Shown here: positions 11,012 through 22,100 of the stretch, one piece after another
Numbering within the stretch: the first letter of the stretch is position 1
Layout of the letters: each line of letters starts with the position of its first letter
NCBI GenBank assembly: GCA_019188255.1
Contig: JAETXT010000004.1
Span: forward strand, 372,001 to 436,000
Length of the DNA: 64,000 nucleotides
Source of the DNA: Verticillium longisporum
Lineage: Eukaryota; Ascomycota; Sordariomycetes; Glomerellales; Plectosphaerellaceae
Direction: 5' to 3'
Notes under the pieces: model-generated
The model's database searches: none
The model's input: only the letters and a program-made list of their open reading frames with translations
Told to the model about the DNA's origin: nothing
Translations under genes and position numbers: made by a program

Positions 11012-13126
11012 TCATCTCTTGTTTTCATCCCATCCCCAGCATCCCTTGAGCAAATCGCACACGGCGCGCGTCGGCCGGGCATGCTCCCTCTCGGTAGCTC
11101 TCAGAAGCGCCAGCAACGCCTCCTGGTCCCTTCTGTCCTCGAACCGGTCGCCCGCCGCAGCCCCGCCCATGCAGGCCGTGAACATGGCGGGCGGACACCA
11201 TCGGTTGCAGGTGCCGATCCCGCACAAGCTGCGTACAAGGGTGCGCGCCTGGGACGCGAGAGCGGCGTCGGCCGCGCGACGCTGGAGGCCAGTGCGGGGA
11301 TGGGCGGGATCGAAGAGTGCTAGGTAGAGCTCTGCTAAGATGTGGTGTTGAACGGCGATGACTATTCATGTTAGTGAACTGGGCTGCTGCGTAACGTAAA
11401 GGGGAATGAGGCGCAGAGTTCTACAAAGTGATGTGCTTGGCCGGCAGAAATAAGGGAGACGCTTACTGTGACAGCCTTTCCAGTACCACACTTCCGGAAA
11501 GGCCTTCATGGCATCAGCCTCGGCATCTCCCGTCTCGGCAGCGTTGAGGTCTCTCTCGCGGTAAAACACAGGCATATACGACGCCGGCAGCGCGGCTTTC
11601 CAGTTCTTGTTCGCTTCGCGGAGAGCATGCCACCTCGGCCGGTCAGCGTGGTCCGGACCGAAGCAAAAATTGAGCACGTCCGCGCAGTGCACGATGGCTC
11701 GATTTGCCCAAGCATAGTCATCGGCCGGTGTAGTCGACCGGTCGACGACGGCAGGGTGGGCAAGGTTCATGCGCACCGGCTGGTGATTCATAACAGCGCT
11801 GTAGATTTCCTGGCGGAGCCCGACCCAAAAGCATGCAGCCGAGAGCGAATGTGGGGAGAGGGGGCTCCTCGGGCCAGGATCGGGCGTTGTCGGCGTGGGC
11901 GGGGCGGAATGGGGGCGACAAAGGCGTGGATACCAAGGAGATGGCCGTGGGTATCCTGTCCGAGAACAGGCACGTCCATCTCCTCGAGGACGCGTAAGAT
12001 GATGGTGGCGGCAAAGAGATTCTCATCTGATACAGTGACGGCGTGATCGAGTAATGGGATGAGGTAAGTGAGACACTGTTCGTGGTAACGGTTTGAAGCT
12101 AGAGCGTCGTATCGGAGCGTGTGCGCCAGATGACGGGCGGAGAGAGCAAAGATGGCGTTCAGCAGGATGGGGCAGGTCCCGGCGCGGGCAGGAATAGACG
12201 TGTTGAAGTGGGCGTCTGGGTCGCAGAGGTCGAGCTGAACTTTCGTTAGCTGCGGTAGCTATGACATGGCCATGCAGAGGGTTGGATGGTGGGGAAGACA
12301 ACGTACCCAGATGGAAAGCTTCCGGATGTAGTGCCGGAACAGGACGGCCTCTTCACGGCTCTCGATGGGCCAGATGGGGCGGTCGAGGTAGATGTTGGAC
12401 CGCAGCTGTGCTGCTTGAGCGTCTGGTGTGTGAGAGGCTGAAGGTGGCCGGGACTTTACCGGTGTCTGGTCCGATGATGCTTGATATGCCGTCTGTGATG
12501 CGAGCGCCAAATGTGACGAAGCTACCGGGTATGTCGTGGAGGGGCGATGCCACACCTCGTGGGCATCGGAGCTGCCGTTCTGATGGGCGCTGATCATCGT
12601 GGTGTCCTTGCCCCCCTGGTCTTCCATGTCGTGATCCGTATTGTCCCAATCTTCGACCCCATCACCCCTCTCGACGACGAACCTCAGTCGACCACCGGGC
12701 CGGGGCCACTTCTGTGCGCGGCCAAAGGGCGCATGCCGCAGGGCCTTGAACTTGTATCCCTTGACACACTCGCGCCCGCTGGCGGCACACCGCCCACAAG
12801 ATGGCAGGATACGATCACCTATCTCGTCCGTCAGCTTGGGGGCTGCCTTTCAGGTTCGGAGCTTCCCATGAGGTGGAGAAGCGCACGATGGTTCATGACT
12901 TACATTTCAGATGCTGCTCCCGACACGGCTCACTGAGTTTGTATGTAGTCGTCAGTCGGTGCGGCTCTTGAAGAGGGGGGAAAGCACCAAAGGGGATATT
13001 CTCGACGAGAATCGCCAGTGTGGAGACAAAGGCAAAAACGGGCGAAATGCAGAGCAGATGAGATCGGACGGATGAGACTCACCATGTGGTCGCACTCAGC
13101 GAATCAGCAGCCTCGGGAGTCAGCAT
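11012..13126 (-). CDS. Zn2Cys6 fungal transcription factor
   Basis: A Gal4-type binuclear zinc cluster regulator, nuclear and presumably DNA-binding. Five exons are supported: 13126-13083, 12932-12904, 12818-12307, 12258 (or 12249)-11467 and 11361-11012. Splicing rebuilds a complete cluster split by two introns: CEPC, HLKC, then PSCGRC and GREC, giving C-x2-C-x6-C-x6-C-x2-C-x6-C. The first cysteine codon is itself split by intron 1. Downstream is the fungal transcription-factor middle region (EAVLFRHYIRKLSIW, LLNAIFALSARHLAHT, ACFWVGLRQEIYSAV). Length would be about 575 residues. One base is missing in the C5 run (G5 at 11911-11915 on the plus strand). Adding it joins the AFVAP frame to the WVGLRQ frame and makes the total divisible by three. 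The gene lies divergent from the sugar transporter, 1.2 kb away, and could regulate it, but this is only inference. Confidence 0.82.
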
Positions 13127-13480
13127 CCCTTGGGCGTGAAACCCGGGGGGGGGTGCTCAGGCGGGACTGCGCATGGGGGGGGTGATGATCTGGGGTCGAC
13201 AAATCTGGAGGTTTTGGTGCTCTGACTTGTGTCTTGGTTCGGGAGAAGAAAAAGGGTGTCTCAATGAGAACGCGGGGAGAATTCACTTGTCAGTGGGAAG
13301 AGGATTTGACCAATAACTCGAGAAATGGGCAAGCGCAGTGAAGCGGCTCGTGGCACTGTGTGACCGGACGGTGCGGGCGTATATGCACTGTGGCGGCCTT
13401 CCACCCGGCAGAGGCAGTTGGTACCCTGGCAGCCTGGTCGGTGGGCAGGTGCAGGTTCAAGCAAGGCAAGAAGAGGGCGT

Positions 13481-13520
13481 ACCTATCTAGAGGTACCTAC
13501 CTAGATAGGTAAAGCAAGGT

Positions 13521-13551
<31 letters not shown>

Positions 13552-13558
13552 TAGGTAG
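13481..13558. repeat. Perfect inverted repeat followed by GGCA microsatellite
   Basis: ACCTATCTAG at 13481-13490 is repeated inverted at 13501-13510, around a spacer containing the palindrome GGTACC. About seven copies of AGGC follow at 13521-13550 and then GTAGGTAG. It lies between the divergent transcription factor and transporter genes. A hairpin or factor-binding role is possible but not shown. Confidence 0.8.
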
Positions 13559-14366
13559 AATAAATTGCCAACGGCAGGAAACAACCGACGGGACACAGGC
13601 AGGACACGACGTAACAAGTACCGACTTGCAGGCGCCTCTTTTTACCCCACACTCGACAGCACTGCTCCCTGGCGCTGTCACGAGTCAAGCCGCGGGAGGG
13701 GAAACGTTGCAGTGTCGCCAGCACCAGTCAGAGACAGCGCAATTGGCATCCTCGTCGGTGAAAGGGGGGCTCCTTGACGCAATGAGGGGGAGAAGGAGAA
13801 GAGAAGAGGGGGAAGGCGAGGAGGGGATCGACCTAGGTACTGTAGGTAGTTGGAGATGCCCGGGCGCCACCTTCCCCGGACTTCGTTCCTTCTCTTCCTG
13901 GTTTTAGCCCCAGACCGACATGAACTTGGGCAGGAGGTACCTGGGACTATCACTCGAGTCGAGCGATGCAACACACTGGTGGGATCAACATAAATGCGCC
14001 TTTCCCCAGGCTTTGAGTTTTGCATCCATCATATCGCGTCTGTGTGCCTTGCTAAAACTGCTCCATCTTGTCATTTCATCCTCCCCTCTTCTTTTCGCCC
14101 TGCACCCAACCACGATCCGTGCCTCGGGGTGGAATTGTGGATTGCGTGGAGACCGCTCCTGATAGCGTCCTGTTTTTTTTCGCCAACCTCACAAAGACCC
14201 CCATCCGATCACGCATTTTGCACTTGCTCCCCACACGCACGCGCACTTTTCCAAGACTCTCGCGAAGACCTCACTATCTCCTACCTACCCAACAATCAGC
14301 CTGTTTGTGAGCACTGGTGTCCGTTCTACGGCGATCGCTCGTGTCATCACTTGATCGTTCATCACC
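13559..14366. promoter_or_regulatory. Probable promoter and 5' leader of the MFS transporter
   Basis: No coding frame with family features is present. The stretch just before the ATG at 14367 is rich in pyrimidine runs and CACCATG-like start context (TTCATCACCATG), as usual for highly expressed filamentous-fungal genes. No specific operator was recognised. Confidence 0.4.
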
Positions 14367-16119
14367 ATGTCGGAAGACATCAAAGCTGTGGCCAACCATG
14401 GCGACGCCCGCGCCTCGGCCGAGTCCCATGCCGCTGCCGACGATGCCAAAATGTCCAACGCCTTCGTCCAGGGCGCCCGCGACGCCTCCAGCAGGGAACA
14501 GCAGATGACCCTCATGCAGGGCATCCGTCTCTACCCCAAGGCCATCGGCTGGAGTATGCTCATCTCGACCTGCATCGTCATGGAGGGCTACGACATTTCC
14601 CTCGTGTCCAACTTCTTCGCCTTCGACCCCTTTAAGAAGAAGTACGGCGAGCTCCAGGCCGATGGCACCTACGAGATCTCGGCCGCCTGGCAGGCCGGTC
14701 TCTCCAACGGTGTCGCCGTCGGTGAGATCATTGGCCTGTTCCTCAATGGTTACATTTCCGAGCGCTTCGGCTATCGCTGGACCGTCATTGGTGCGCTGAT
14801 GCTGCTGACCGGCTTCATCACCATCTTCTTCACGGCCCAGAACATCGAGACGCTGCTCGTCGCCGAGATCCTCTGCGGTCTGCCGTGGGGTGTCTTCCAG
14901 ACGCTGACCATCACGTACGCCGCCGAGGTTTGTCCCATTGCGCTTCGTGGCCACTTGACCACGTACGTCAACTTTGCTGGGGTCTCGGTCAGCTCATCGG
15001 CATCGGTGTCATCACGTCGATGCTCGACCGCACCGATGAATGGTCCTACCGTATTCCCTACGCGCTGCAGTGGATCTGGCCCGTGCCCATCATGATCGGC
15101 GTGTACTTTGCCCCCGAGTCGCCTTGGTGGTTGATCCGCAAGGGCCGTGTCGACGACGCAAAGCACTCGCTTCTGCGTCTGACGAGCAAGAATACCGAGA
15201 CGGACTTCGACGCCGATGACACGGTCGCCATGATGGTGCACACGGCGGCCCTCGAGGAGAAGATTACGGCTGGCGCGTCGTACCTCGACTGCTTCAAGGG
15301 CATCGATCTGCGCCGCACAGAGATTGTGTGTCTCGTGTGGGCCATCCAGAACCTCAGCGGCAACTCGTTCTCCAACTACTCGACATACTTCCTCCGCCAG
15401 GTCGGTCTCTCGTCGCGTGATGCCTACAGCTTCGCCATGGGCCAGTACGCCATCAACATGGTGGGTGTCTTTGGCGCCTGGAGCTTGATGGCCTGGGGCG
15501 TCGGTCGTCGTCGTCTCTATCTTTGCGGTCTCTGCGGTCTCTTCACCATGCTGTTCATCATGGGCTTCCTCGGCGAGGTGCCCGAGTCTCAGCGTGACAA
15601 GGGTGCTCTGGCGACGGGCAGCATGATGATTCTCTGGGCGCTCGTGTACCAGCTGACGGTCGGCACCGTGTGCTACTCGCTCGTGTCGGAACTGCCTTCG
15701 CGTCGCCTGCAGATCAAGACTGTCGTTCTCGGCCGTAACCTCTAGTACGTACCTCCTCGCAGTCTTGTTGATGCCTTTTTTTCTTGTTTTCGCTAACCAG
15801 TCGCAGCAACGTTGTCGGCATCATCAACAACGTCGTGACGCCGTACATGCTGAACCCTACGGCGTGGAACTGGCAGAACAAGGCAGGCTTCTTCTGGGCG
15901 GGTCTGTGCTTCCTCTGCCTGGTGTACACGTACTTCCGCGTGCCCGAGCCCCGCGGCCGTACGTTTGCCGAGCTCGACGTGCTGTTCGAGCACAAGGTGA
16001 CGGCGCGGCAGTTTGAGAAGACCAAGGTCAACGTGTTCGAGGAGGAGGTGGCCGGCGAGGGTGTCATCATCAACTACCAGTCGCATGTGACGAGCCCCAA
16101 GGAGAAGGGCCAGGCGTGA
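14367..16119 (+). CDS. MFS sugar transporter, alpha-glucoside (maltose) permease type
   Basis: A plasma-membrane proton-sugar symporter of the MFS sugar-porter family, closest in pattern to fungal alpha-glucoside permeases. Family signatures are GYDISL in helix 1, ERFGYRW between helices 2 and 3, APESPWWLIRKGR after helix 6 and PEPRGRTFAELD after helix 12. An intron at 15745-15806 joins GRNLY to NVVGIINN. Around 14973-14975 the frame changes: YVNF continues as WGLGQLIGIG only if the TTT run is TTTT. With that base the exons total 1,692 nt, 563 residues, the normal size for the family. As given, the first frame ends prematurely, so this is either a consensus error or a true one-base loss. The upstream Zn2Cys6 gene is divergent. 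Confidence 0.88.
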
Positions 16120-17560
16120 GGTTGATGATGATGATGATGCTGAATTTTTCTGCTTTTCTTTCATTCGATATCGTCGACGTTTGGCGCGCGAGCATTTGGG
16201 GGTGGCGATTCGGCCACGGCCATGATTTTGTCCTTTATGGTGCTCGCAAGAATCGAGTCTTGGGGTACTCATGATCTATTGCCGATAACATTAGTCAAAA
16301 CCGTAATGCATACTGTACACACACGATATGATGCTGCATGTACCGGGCTGCGTGATGATGAGACGTCCGGATGATGGCGTACGTACCTGAATGACACCCC
16401 TGGCCCAGCCCCGGCGGGATCAGCGACGTCTGGGCCACTGCCGCTTCCAGAAGGAAGGCGAGGACGTTGAAGGTTTGGTGTTTCGGCCTTCCCCCCGTGC
16501 CGGTGAGGAGAAATGCGACCCTGGGCGTTGGAGAATTGGGGTAGCTGCGCTGCAAGGCGCGCGGGTGACAGGTAACCGGACCCAGCCATCGGGACGAGTG
16601 TCCAAGGCTGAAGGCATCGCCAGAGAGGCCCGGAGGTGGCGGGTGTCGACTAGGCCATTGAGCGACCTTTGGCGACGAGCGACGAGAGACGATCGCCGGT
16701 AGATCAGACGACGGCAGTTGAAGCGAGAGAAAACAAAAAGGAGCTCGACCGAGAAGAGGCACACCACGAAGTGAAAAAGGTGTGAGAGGAAAAAATCAGA
16801 TGGCGACGCAAATGCACGACGACAGGTTCGTGGGTTGCTGTGGGCTGGGAGTGGGCACGATGAAGCAATGGCGCCGTGGATGGGAGGGGACTCTCGGGAT
16901 CCAGGACCTGTTCTCGGGGGTTGTATCTCAATCTGTCGGGGGGAATTACCTCTTTGTCTAGTGTGAGGATAAATCGCCGAAGAGGGCATGCCGAAGCTTT
17001 TCCGTCGCCCCACTTGCTTCGAGACGCCCAAATGGAGACATTTTCCCCGACATCCAGATCGCGACTGTTAAGACAACCCGTTTCTCTTTCGTCCGGGCGA
17101 TCGCCTGGCCCGTCACGATCCCCTCTTGGGGCCACTCACGCCGCCGGCTTTGGTCACACAGGGTCCCTGGCGGGGTGAACCCCGCGCCAGTCGCCCTCGG
17201 CGAAGATGGCCTTGTTCGACGCGGAGGGGGTAGGACCAGGCGCGAGGCGAAACGGGCGAAAATAGGACACGCATGACTTCACAATTGCGGGTAACGAGGC
17301 ATCGTGTTGGTGGCAGAGCTGTCGTGCGCACGTTGGGTCATCTCCACTGGGAAATCTCGTTCGACGGAGGCACGTCAGAATCAGGCACAAGTCGCTGCAA
17401 CATCGCCCGAGTGGACTTGTTTGGGAAGAGGACGAGGATCGGTATAAGAGGATCGAGCAAGGCTTCTCTTGGGCATCTCGTCAACATCAACTTCATCTCT
17501 GTCCTTGTTCCTCTTCTTTAAAGAGATCATTGTCAAACTCAGCTTAAAGCCCAGCACACC
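16120..17560. other. Intergenic, no gene seen
   Basis: Holds the transporter 3' region and the promoter of the inositol oxygenase gene. Overlapping open frames on the minus strand at 16269-17135 are proline/serine/arginine-rich and show no motif or splicing pattern, so I do not call them genes. A TATA-like GTATAAGAG lies at 17441-17449, about 110 bases before the ATG at 17561. Confidence 0.5.
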
Positions 17561-18574
17561 ATGGTCGCAACACAAAAGCCCTTTTTCCAGGCTCCCGCCT
17601 CGCTCGACGCCCACGCGCTCGAGCAGGTTGAGGACGCCATTGACCACGTCAACATGCTCAAGGGCAAGCCCGGCAAGACGGCCAACACAGCCAAGCCCGC
17701 GGCGGCGGCAGCAGCAGCAGCAGCAGCAGCACCCACAACCTACGAGTCGTCCAAGTTTGACGCCGAAAAGGACAAGACGGCGTTCCGGCAGTACGAGTCG
17801 GCGACGGACCGCGTCAAGACGTTCTACCAGACGCAGCACGCCAACCAGACATACGACTACAACATGGCGATCCGCAAGCAGTTCGCCGTGGACCTGTCGC
17901 CGCACCCGACGACGCCGCCGCGCGCCGAGCTCTCCGTCTGGGACGCCATGCTCAAGCTCGACACGCTCGTCGACGACTCGGACCCGGACACGTCGCTGAC
18001 GCAAATCCAGCACCTGCTGCAGACGGCCGAGGCCATGCGGCGCGACGGCCAGCCGCGCTGGATGCAGCTGACGGGGCTCATCCATGACCTCGGCAAGCTG
18101 CTCTACATGCACGGCTGCCCCGAGCAGTGGTCCGTCGTCGGCGACACCTTTCCCGTGGGCTGCGCCTTCTCGCCCAAGATCATCCTGCCCGCCACCTTCG
18201 CCGCCAACCCCGACAGCACCCACGCCGTCTACTCGACGCCCCTCGGCGTCTACGCCCCCGCCTGCGGCATCGAGAACCTCGTCATGAGCTGGGGCCACGA
18301 CGAGTACCTCTACCAGGTCGTCAAGGACCAGTCCACCCTGCCGCGCGCCGCCCTCGCCATGATCCGCTACCACAGCTTCTACCCCTGGCACCGCGAGGGC
18401 GCCTACCGCGAGTTCATGGCCCCCGGCGACGACGAGCTGCTCGACGCCGTCCTCGCCTTCAACCCCTATGATCTTTATAGCAAGAGCGACGACGCCCCCA
18501 CCGTCGAGGAGCTGCGGCCCTACTACCAGGAGCTCATTGACGAGTACTTTCCCAAGCGCGTCATCCGGTGGTGA
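17561..18574 (+). CDS. myo-Inositol oxygenase
   Basis: A cytosolic mixed-valent di-iron enzyme that cleaves myo-inositol with O2 to D-glucuronate, opening inositol catabolism. The single-exon protein has 337 residues. The six metal ligands of the family can be placed: H151 (QIQHLLQ), H175 and D176 (GLIHDLGK), H246 (SWGHDEYL), H271 (YHSFYPWH) and D304 (NPYDLYSK). Their spacing (24, 1, 70, 25, 33) is nearly that of mammalian MIOX. The substrate loop VVGDTFPVGC is intact. An 11-residue alanine tract (47-57), encoded by GCG and GCA codons, interrupts the less conserved N-terminal region. No operon-like neighbours exist. Confidence 0.95.
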   Translation: MVATQKPFFQAPASLDAHALEQVEDAIDHVNMLKGKPGKTANTAKPAAAAAAAAAAAPTTYESSKFDAEKDKTAFRQYESATDRVKTFYQTQHANQTYDYNMAIRKQFAVDLSPHPTTPPRAELSVWDAMLKLDTLVDDSDPDTSLTQIQHLLQTAEAMRRDGQPRWMQLTGLIHDLGKLLYMHGCPEQWSVVGDTFPVGCAFSPKIILPATFAANPDSTHAVYSTPLGVYAPACGIENLVMSWGHDEYLYQVVKDQSTLPRAALAMIRYHSFYPWHREGAYREFMAPGDDELLDAVLAFNPYDLYSKSDDAPTVEELRPYYQELIDEYFPKRVIRW

Positions 18575-18674
18575 GGGCAGTTGTGAGAGGGCGTGCCGTG
18601 ATTGGATTCGGGGACAAAATTTGCCTAGAAAGCGTTTAATGATACCATGACTTTTGAAGAATCTGACCAGTCGC

Positions 18675-19072
18675 TACTCTATCAAATTGATGCTCGTGAG
18701 ATGTGGTAAGAATTGTCACTGCTCTATCAAATTGATGTTCGTAAGATGTGGTAATCATTGTTACTACTCTATCAGATTGATGCTCGAGATGTGGTAACAA
18801 TTGTCACTACTCTATCAAGTTGATGTTCGTAAGATGTGGTAATCATTGTTACTACTCTATCAGATTGATGCTCGAGATGTGGTAACAATTGTCACTACTC
18901 TATCAAGTTGATGCTCGAGATGTGGTAACAATCGTCACTACTCTATCAAATTGATGCCGTAAGATGTGTTAATAAATGCGCACCCTATCAAGTTGATGCT
19001 CGTAAGATGTGGTAATAATTGCCACTACTCTATCAAATTGATGCCGTAAGATGTGTTAACAGATGCACACCT
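18675..19072. repeat. Minisatellite, about nine copies of a 43-45 bp unit
   Basis: Each unit begins with a version of CTCTATCAAATTGATG, continues with CGTAAGATGTGGTAA and ends with a variable ATTGTCACTA. Copies differ by point changes and small indels, and two alternating subtypes (TTCGTAAG and CTCGAG) suggest growth by two-unit blocks. The array sits between the convergent 3' ends of the inositol oxygenase and SEC7 genes. It is direct and has no spacers, so it is not a CRISPR array. Confidence 0.93.
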
Positions 19073-19188
19073 ATGCACCTCAGTTGCGAAGACGAAAAAA
19101 TCAAGTAAATAGCACAGGCAGCTTGCAAAGGCATCGCCCACTGGCCATCCTATAAACACAGCAAAGAATCTCTATCAAACATCCCCCC

Positions 19189-22100
19189 TCATCCGATCCT
19201 CGGCGTGCCCGCCTTGTGATACTCCCCTTCGGTCGTGACCGTCGCAACGCTCTCCCGCCTCTCCTTGTCTCCGCCGCGGCTCGCCATGCCCTCGATGCCG
19301 AGCCCCACCTCGCCCACGCGCCGCAGCACGAGCAGCAGCGCCGCGCGGAGCTCCGACGAGAGGTTCTTGCCCAGCAGCTCGACGACCATGGGGTAAAACT
19401 CCTTGACGTGGCCCTCGAACGCCTCCTCCGGGAACGCCGCGTACCCCTCGAGCACGTCCACGACGACCGGCCGCCACGCCAAGATGTTCCGGTGCTGGCT
19501 CTCCTCCTCGAGCGCGACAAAGTCCCCGATGATGTCCTTGCAGAGCGGCACGAGCGCCTTCTCAATGTCCGGTCGCGCCGCCGCCCGCTCGGCGCTGTTG
19601 TCGGCGTACATGCGGAACAGAATGGCCACGTACGTCGCCGCCGCGCCCGACTCCTGCTTCAGCAGGTTCGGCGCCTGCTTCATGAACCCCTCGCGCCAGA
19701 GGCGCATCCGCAGCTCCTTGTCGGCGTTGAATCGACGCGCGAACAGGTACGACCGCTTGAGAAGCGCCATGAGGGTCAGGAGCTCCGTCGTCGGGATCTG
19801 CGCATACACCGTGTCGTTGCTGAACAGCTCGTTGACCGTCTCGATCATGAGCAGCTGCAGCACGCAGCGCGAGATGATCTGGTTGAAGTAGCGCCGGCGC
19901 GCGGCCGTCACGACGACGGGCTGCTGCTGCAGGTTGGATGCCGGCTTGTAGTCCTCGAGGGGAGCCTGGGGCAGGTTCGTCGCGGTCGGCGTCTTGAGAT
20001 TGTCCTCATCGGCGCCCTCCCCGGCAGACTCGGTGGCTGGTGCATCGGCGTCGGTGCCATTCTTGTTATGGCCGTTAATCTCGAGCGACTTTTCGTTGAT
20101 AGGCTCCTCCGGGTCGACGACCAGCGGCCCGGTAAAGTCCAGGCCATTGACGGGCAGCTCAAGCGACGCCGATGAGTTGACGGTTGTCGGCGAGAAGAGT
20201 TGCGTGGCCGTCGTCGCGGCAAACAGCTTGCAGAATGACCCCACAATTTCAGTCCAGTGTCCGGCCGTGAACTTCTTGACGTTCTTCAGGATCAGTTGCT
20301 GCAGGCAGTTGCTGCCGATGCGCGAGATGGTGTCGTTCTCCTGGAAGATGCACAGAGCGAGCAGCTCGAGGAACCGGTCAAGCATGCACTCCAGGGCTTC
20401 GAAGTAGTGCGTGAAGAGCGTGATCATGTTGCGCAACGCCTGGATCATCGTCGTCGACAGCCAAACGGAAAGCTCCTCGTGGTTGAGCGCGCTGTTGAGA
20501 TCCGGTCTTGAGCGGAGAACCGTGAAGATCGGGTTCAGTTCCTGGCGCCAAAGTATGTCCCAGAATTCGGGCGGGAACTCGCCGCCGTACTTCAACAGCG
20601 CCTCAAAGAAGTACTCCAGCGCGTTGGACCGCACCTCGAGGTCCTCGCCCGTCATGAGGACATCGTGAAAGGCAAACAGCACAGGGAACCAATAGCCCTC
20701 CTCGACTGACGTCTTCGTCTGCGAACGCTGCAGAGCATCCTGGGCTTTTGGGTTCTCGGCCGGCGGCGCGTATCCGTTCTTGTGTGACAAGGGGCACTCT
20801 GGCGTCTTGAGCATGCGCGGCATGATTGACTTGAGTGCCTCGAGGGCCTGCAGGCTCTTCTTCTGGTACTTCATGTTCTTGGAGAACTCGGTCAAGCAGA
20901 CAATCAAATCAGTGAACGCGCCCTGCGATATGACAACGCCAAACTTGGTCTTGTAAACCTGGCTGACGTTCTCGTACGCCAAGTTAACAATGGCCTCGTG
21001 CTGCTCACGCGCGGCAACGGTGAAGACGCCAAACATGGTTCGCCAGCCGGACCGGATGTTGTCGCCGCGAGCCTGGATCATCTGGATCAAGCACCGCAGG
21101 ACCATATCCTTGACTGTGATGTTCTGGGCGTTCGACAGGATGTGCTCGAAAGGCTTGAGAAAGTCCTTCTGGAACTTGAAACCGGGCAGTTCCTCAATCT
21201 CGAGGAAGTTCATCGACAGCTGACGCAGCGAGTCGAGAGCGAAGAAGACGATATTCGTGTTGTTGTGGCAGCCGACGCGGTTGAAGTGTTCGCCCATGAC
21301 TTCCCAGATATTCGTCCACTCAAAACCAAACCGAGACATGTTGTAATACGCAATCTCGACAATCTTCTGCAAGCTGTAGGTCCGCGGCGAATCGTTGGAG
21401 CCAGAAACGCGAATCTCATCCCAGCTGACCTCGGTTAACGCGCGCGTAAAGTGGACAATGGCCTCGCCGTTCAGGCTGGCTGTGTTCGCGAAGATGCGGT
21501 CGACAGCCTTGACGACCGCATCCGACCGCGCCTCCTGAGCGACCTCGATGGAGAATCCCTGCGGACTGGTGCCGGCGCGCGGGCGAACAGGACGCCGCCC
21601 GTGGGTGGACTTGCGCGAATCCCCTGTGCCTTGTCGTTCGAATCGCGCATTCGCCACATCCGGGATGGCATTTTCGTCGACGCCGCCAGAAATGAGCTGC
21701 AGTCGGTCCAGCTGACTGATGCAGAGCAGGACATCCTTCCATGATGACCGTAGAAGATCACCCTCGGTCTGACCAAGCTCAAGGATAGCCTTCAGAGCCT
21801 CAATGTTCTTGGCATGCATCTCCTGCGGGTTGTTGATGTTGGTGATATTTCTCAGAGCCGAGACAAAAGCCTCACGAGGCGTGGAGAGGTCAAAAGAGCA
21901 GGCAATCTTGGTGGCCAGCTTCATGCCCTCAAGACACAGCTTGTTGACCTCAATGTTTTGCGCCTTCTGCATCTGGTTGGACAGAGCCGAGAAGTAGGAC
22001 ATCCAGGTCACGTCGAACATGGGACCAATGTGCTGGAAGGACGTCGCGGGCATGAACTTGACGCCGGCACGCTGGGCATTGCGGCGCTGCGTCTTGAGGA

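Noticed and set aside
14274..14954. 226-codon minus-strand frame
   Set aside because: Antisense to the sugar transporter. Gly/Asp/Glu-rich composition is what strong C/G third-position bias produces on the opposite strand.
16269..17135. Overlapping minus-strand frames between the transporter and MIOX
   Set aside because: Ser/Pro/Arg-rich translations with no domain, no splice pattern and no codon bias like the neighbours.
17381..18391. 336-codon minus-strand frame
   Set aside because: Antisense to myo-inositol oxygenase, with the same compositional explanation.
18675..19072. Possible CRISPR array
   Set aside because: Units are contiguous with no spacers, and the genome is fungal. It is a minisatellite.
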